Below, piece after piece: positions 62,372 through 64,000 of a stretch of DNA of 64,000 bases. The notes below the pieces were generated by a model that was given only the letters and a program-made list of their open reading frames with translations, was not told the origin of the DNA and made no database searches. The translations under genes were made by a program, and so were the position numbers. The stretch comes from Pyrinomonadaceae bacterium. GTDB taxonomy: Bacteria; Acidobacteriota; Blastocatellia; Pyrinomonadales; Pyrinomonadaceae. Every line of letters begins with the position of its first letter. The stretch's first letter is position 1. Where the stretch lies: the NCBI GenBank assembly GCA_019186825.1, contig JABARP010000001.1, positions 1-64,000 on the forward strand, written 5' to 3'.

Positions 62372-63384
62372 TAGCGGTTTCTTCTCCTGACAATAGCGAC
62401 GGATATTCCCTTGGGAACATCTGTCAATTTATTAAGCAAGTCATCGTCTTCAACGTACCACTGTTGGGTAGCTACAATTCGACTGGCGACGGCCTCCAGG
62501 TTGCTGCGATCGATCAGGCGATGAATAACCCCGATCACATCCGAATTCTGAAATCCCGGGCGGTCCAACACTTTCAAGAAAGCGGCATCGCCGTCGGCAA
62601 CGACCAAGGTAGGAGCGTAGGGCTCTCGATCGATTCTTTCCCTTCTTGAATTAAAGAAAGTCATTCGAGAAATGTCAAACCGACTCCAGCCATGGACCGT
62701 GAGAAGATTTGGCAAGCTGTATTCCTCGCCCGCAATCCGAAACCGGATCAAGCCGTAAATCTCGAGACTTGCCTTTTCACCCGCCGCTCGGCCGGCTAGA
62801 CAAAGCCCTGAGAATGATGATTTCAGATTTCGATCAACAATCGATGAATTAGCGACAAATTCTTGATAAACCTGGGGAGGCGGCAAAGCTCCTTCTTGAT
62901 CGTACAACTGGGGAGGAGGTATGCCATCTATTTGCCAGTCAAAAGCGAACTGGGGAATTAGTTGGCGATGGACTCGCTGACCAAAAAACCAAATTCGCTC
63001 CGAGTCACTCCGGTCGGAAACGGTATATATCTTACGGCCTTGATACCTTACTTTGCCGCTTGCTTCAGAGGCATATCCGCAGCCCTTTACCTCCGGTTCG
63101 CAACGCACCTCGCAAACACTGCATTTGTCCAAATACTGTCGAGCAAATCGGGTTAAAGCCGTGTAGTGACCACCCAAGTCATTGGCGAGCGGATTACCCA
63201 AACCGCGAATCAATGCGCCGAGGGAAATTAGGGCGGCAGCGGCGGAATCGCACGGCATGGATACTAAGCCTATGCGTCTGGGTCGCGTCTCGTCCGTCGG
63301 CCACTGGTATCCAAAATTTATAAGGAATTGAACCCATGCTGGGACGAGACTCCATGCCGTGGGGGATTCGGAGAAGTCCATCAA
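62371..63384 (-). CDS. Unknown 337-aa protein with four-cysteine cluster, first gene of the DISARM-like operon
   Basis: No family recognised with confidence. Residues 39-62 (LVSMPCDSAAAALISLGAL) form a helix-start motif also expected in DrmE-type N-termini. C88-x2-C91-x3-C95-x6-C102 (CSVCEVRC ... GC) is a tight cluster that could hold zinc or an iron-sulfur centre. The rest is mixed alpha/beta. It is the promoter-proximal gene and shares a stop/start overlap with the 531-aa gene, so the two products probably act together, perhaps as a split DrmE. Confidence 0.72.
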   Translation of the reverse strand: MMDFSESPTAWSLVPAWVQFLINFGYQWPTDETRPRRIGLVSMPCDSAAAALISLGALIRGLGNPLANDLGGHYTALTRFARQYLDKCSVCEVRCEPEVKGCGYASEASGKVRYQGRKIYTVSDRSDSERIWFFGQRVHRQLIPQFAFDWQIDGIPPPQLYDQEGALPPPQVYQEFVANSSIVDRNLKSSFSGLCLAGRAAGEKASLEIYGLIRFRIAGEEYSLPNLLTVHGWSRFDISRMTFFNSRRERIDREPYAPTLVVADGDAAFLKVLDRPGFQNSDVIGVIHRLIDRSNLEAVASRIVATQQWYVEDDDLLNKLTDVPKGISVAIVRRRNR

Positions 63385-63867
63385 TTCTTCATCATATCAA
63401 AAGCTCCGCCACATTGTCCGGTTGTGCTCGCAAACGGCGGCCAGCCTGGCAAGGCGCCAAAGCATAATCGACGAGAAAATAGCTCTAGCTGTCTTGAGTT
63501 TGAATAGTAGAAGCAACGCAATCTTATGTTAGTACCGGTAGGACAGAATGCCGGGAATTGGGAGGAAGACTAATAACGGACTAAGTTCTTAAGCTAAAAA
63601 ATAGGCGGCGGGCAGGGTGTGGGATTCGGGTGGTTTGTCATCTGGATCGGAAATGAACCAGTTGCTTGCCTGGGTGTATGACGGGATAGGTGGGTTTTCG
63701 TCGGTGGTCAGAGCTGACGATCCGTGTTTGCGGCGTGTTGTTCGTGTCAGAGTCTGACACGCGGTTTGTAAACTTTGTAATTTTCTCTAACGGTACGTTG
63801 TTTGCTCTATTTGCGATGAGTGGCCCTTCTGACAAAAGGACCCGTTGTAAACGCGAATGGAGTAACG
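63385..63867. other. 483-bp intergenic region with operator-like palindrome
   Basis: Divergent region between the DISARM-like operon (minus) and the plus-strand gene at the right edge; the promoters of both should be here. It contains the palindrome listed next and a direct repeat TTTGTAA (63765-63771, 63774-63780). No credible ORF. Confidence 0.5.
63743..63761. promoter_or_regulatory. Perfect 9-bp-arm palindrome, operator candidate
   Basis: CGTGTCAGA (63743-63751), one central G, TCTGACACG (63753-63761). It lies 107 bases upstream of the right-edge gene and about 360 bases from the DISARM-like operon start. Typical of a homodimeric repressor site. Confidence 0.6.
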
Positions 63868-64000
63868 ATGAGAGCTGACGAGAAAGAAAAACTTCTAAAG
63901 GAAATCGAAAAAACAGAGGATGCCGAGGCGACGCGATCGATGTACTTTCGCGTAGGGAAAACTGCGCACAAAGCCATCACCGAATTGGCGGCGATCAGTG
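63868..64000 (+). CDS. Start of a gene of unknown function (cut by the window end)
   Basis: ATG at 63868 with GGAG at 63859-63862 as Shine-Dalgarno. The 44 visible residues are charged and helical (MRADEKEKLLKEIEKTED, then ATRSMYFRVGKTAHKAITEL). Too little is present to name a family. Confidence 0.55.
   Translation, partial: MRADEKEKLLKEIEKTEDAEATRSMYFRVGKTAHKAITELAAIS

Noticed and set aside
62369..62373. Possible frameshift splitting one long gene into the 337-aa and 531-aa ORFs
   Set aside because: The junction is a clean TAATG stop/start overlap with an ATG start, the same style of coupling as elsewhere in the operon. A split gene is more likely than an error, though a sequencing check would settle it.
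1..64000. CRISPR arrays or cas genes
   Set aside because: No regularly spaced repeat-spacer pattern was seen; the only tandem repeats are the short 11-base and 23-base units in the island.

Overview
The window reads as chromosomal DNA of a moderately GC-rich Gram-negative bacterium. The best fit is Acidobacteriota, probably class Blastocatellia / Pyrinomonas-type. That is an inference from the gene mix: a Ser/Thr-kinase-type TPR protein, futalosine-pathway menaquinone genes, an M13 peptidase, many secreted proteins of unknown role, and an RRM RNA-binding protein. No rRNA gene and no complete tRNA is present.

1-47.1 kb is ordinary core genome. In order: the C-terminal part of a TPR/kinase-type protein; mqnC and mqnA (menaquinone via futalosine) separated by an opposite-strand cassette with a RelA/SpoT-fold small alarmone synthetase, a coupled 72-aa protein and a YdeI-like protein; a cyclase/kynurenine-formamidase-like enzyme, a molybdopterin-fold secreted protein and an alkyltransferase-like (ATL) protein; NAD kinase; a PpiD-like foldase; two APC amino acid permeases divergent from a PLP decarboxylase plus patatin pair; an RRM protein; a thioredoxin-fold TlpA-like protein with ThiO; NAD-type isocitrate dehydrogenase; M13, M24 and M16 peptidases; a membrane-protein cluster running into queE-queC (7-deazaguanine synthesis), interrupted by a GxxExxY gene; an ABC solute-binding protein divergent from two permeases and a GH5 mannanase-type enzyme; an OPT transporter; and an EmrAB-type efflux pair.

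47.4 kb to beyond the right edge looks like an integrated defence island. Its left edge is a displaced 3' half of a tRNA-Asn gene (minus strand, 47396-47440, encoded CCA, own terminator), broken in the anticodon loop. Its orientation places the inserted DNA to the right. The island holds an AbiE-like two-gene toxin-antitoxin pair behind a perfect 10-bp-arm palindrome, an 840-bp non-coding stretch with three kinds of short repeats, an HNH protein, and a compact seven-gene minus-strand operon (63384 to 51455).

The operon is the main item of interest. It encodes a 337-aa protein with a four-cysteine cluster, a 531-aa unknown, a NERD-nuclease/UvrD-type helicase, a DrmA-type helicase (1220 aa), a DrmB-type DUF1998 protein (650 aa), a C5-cytosine methyltransferase and a Vsr endonuclease. 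DrmA + DrmB + C5 methyltransferase is the signature of class 2 DISARM. Here, however, no phospholipase-D DrmC is seen, a NERD-helicase sits in its place, two smaller unknowns occupy the position where a DrmE could be expected, and Vsr is appended. I read it as a divergent DISARM-like restriction system. The right edge has a 9-bp-arm palindrome ahead of a gene cut by the window end.
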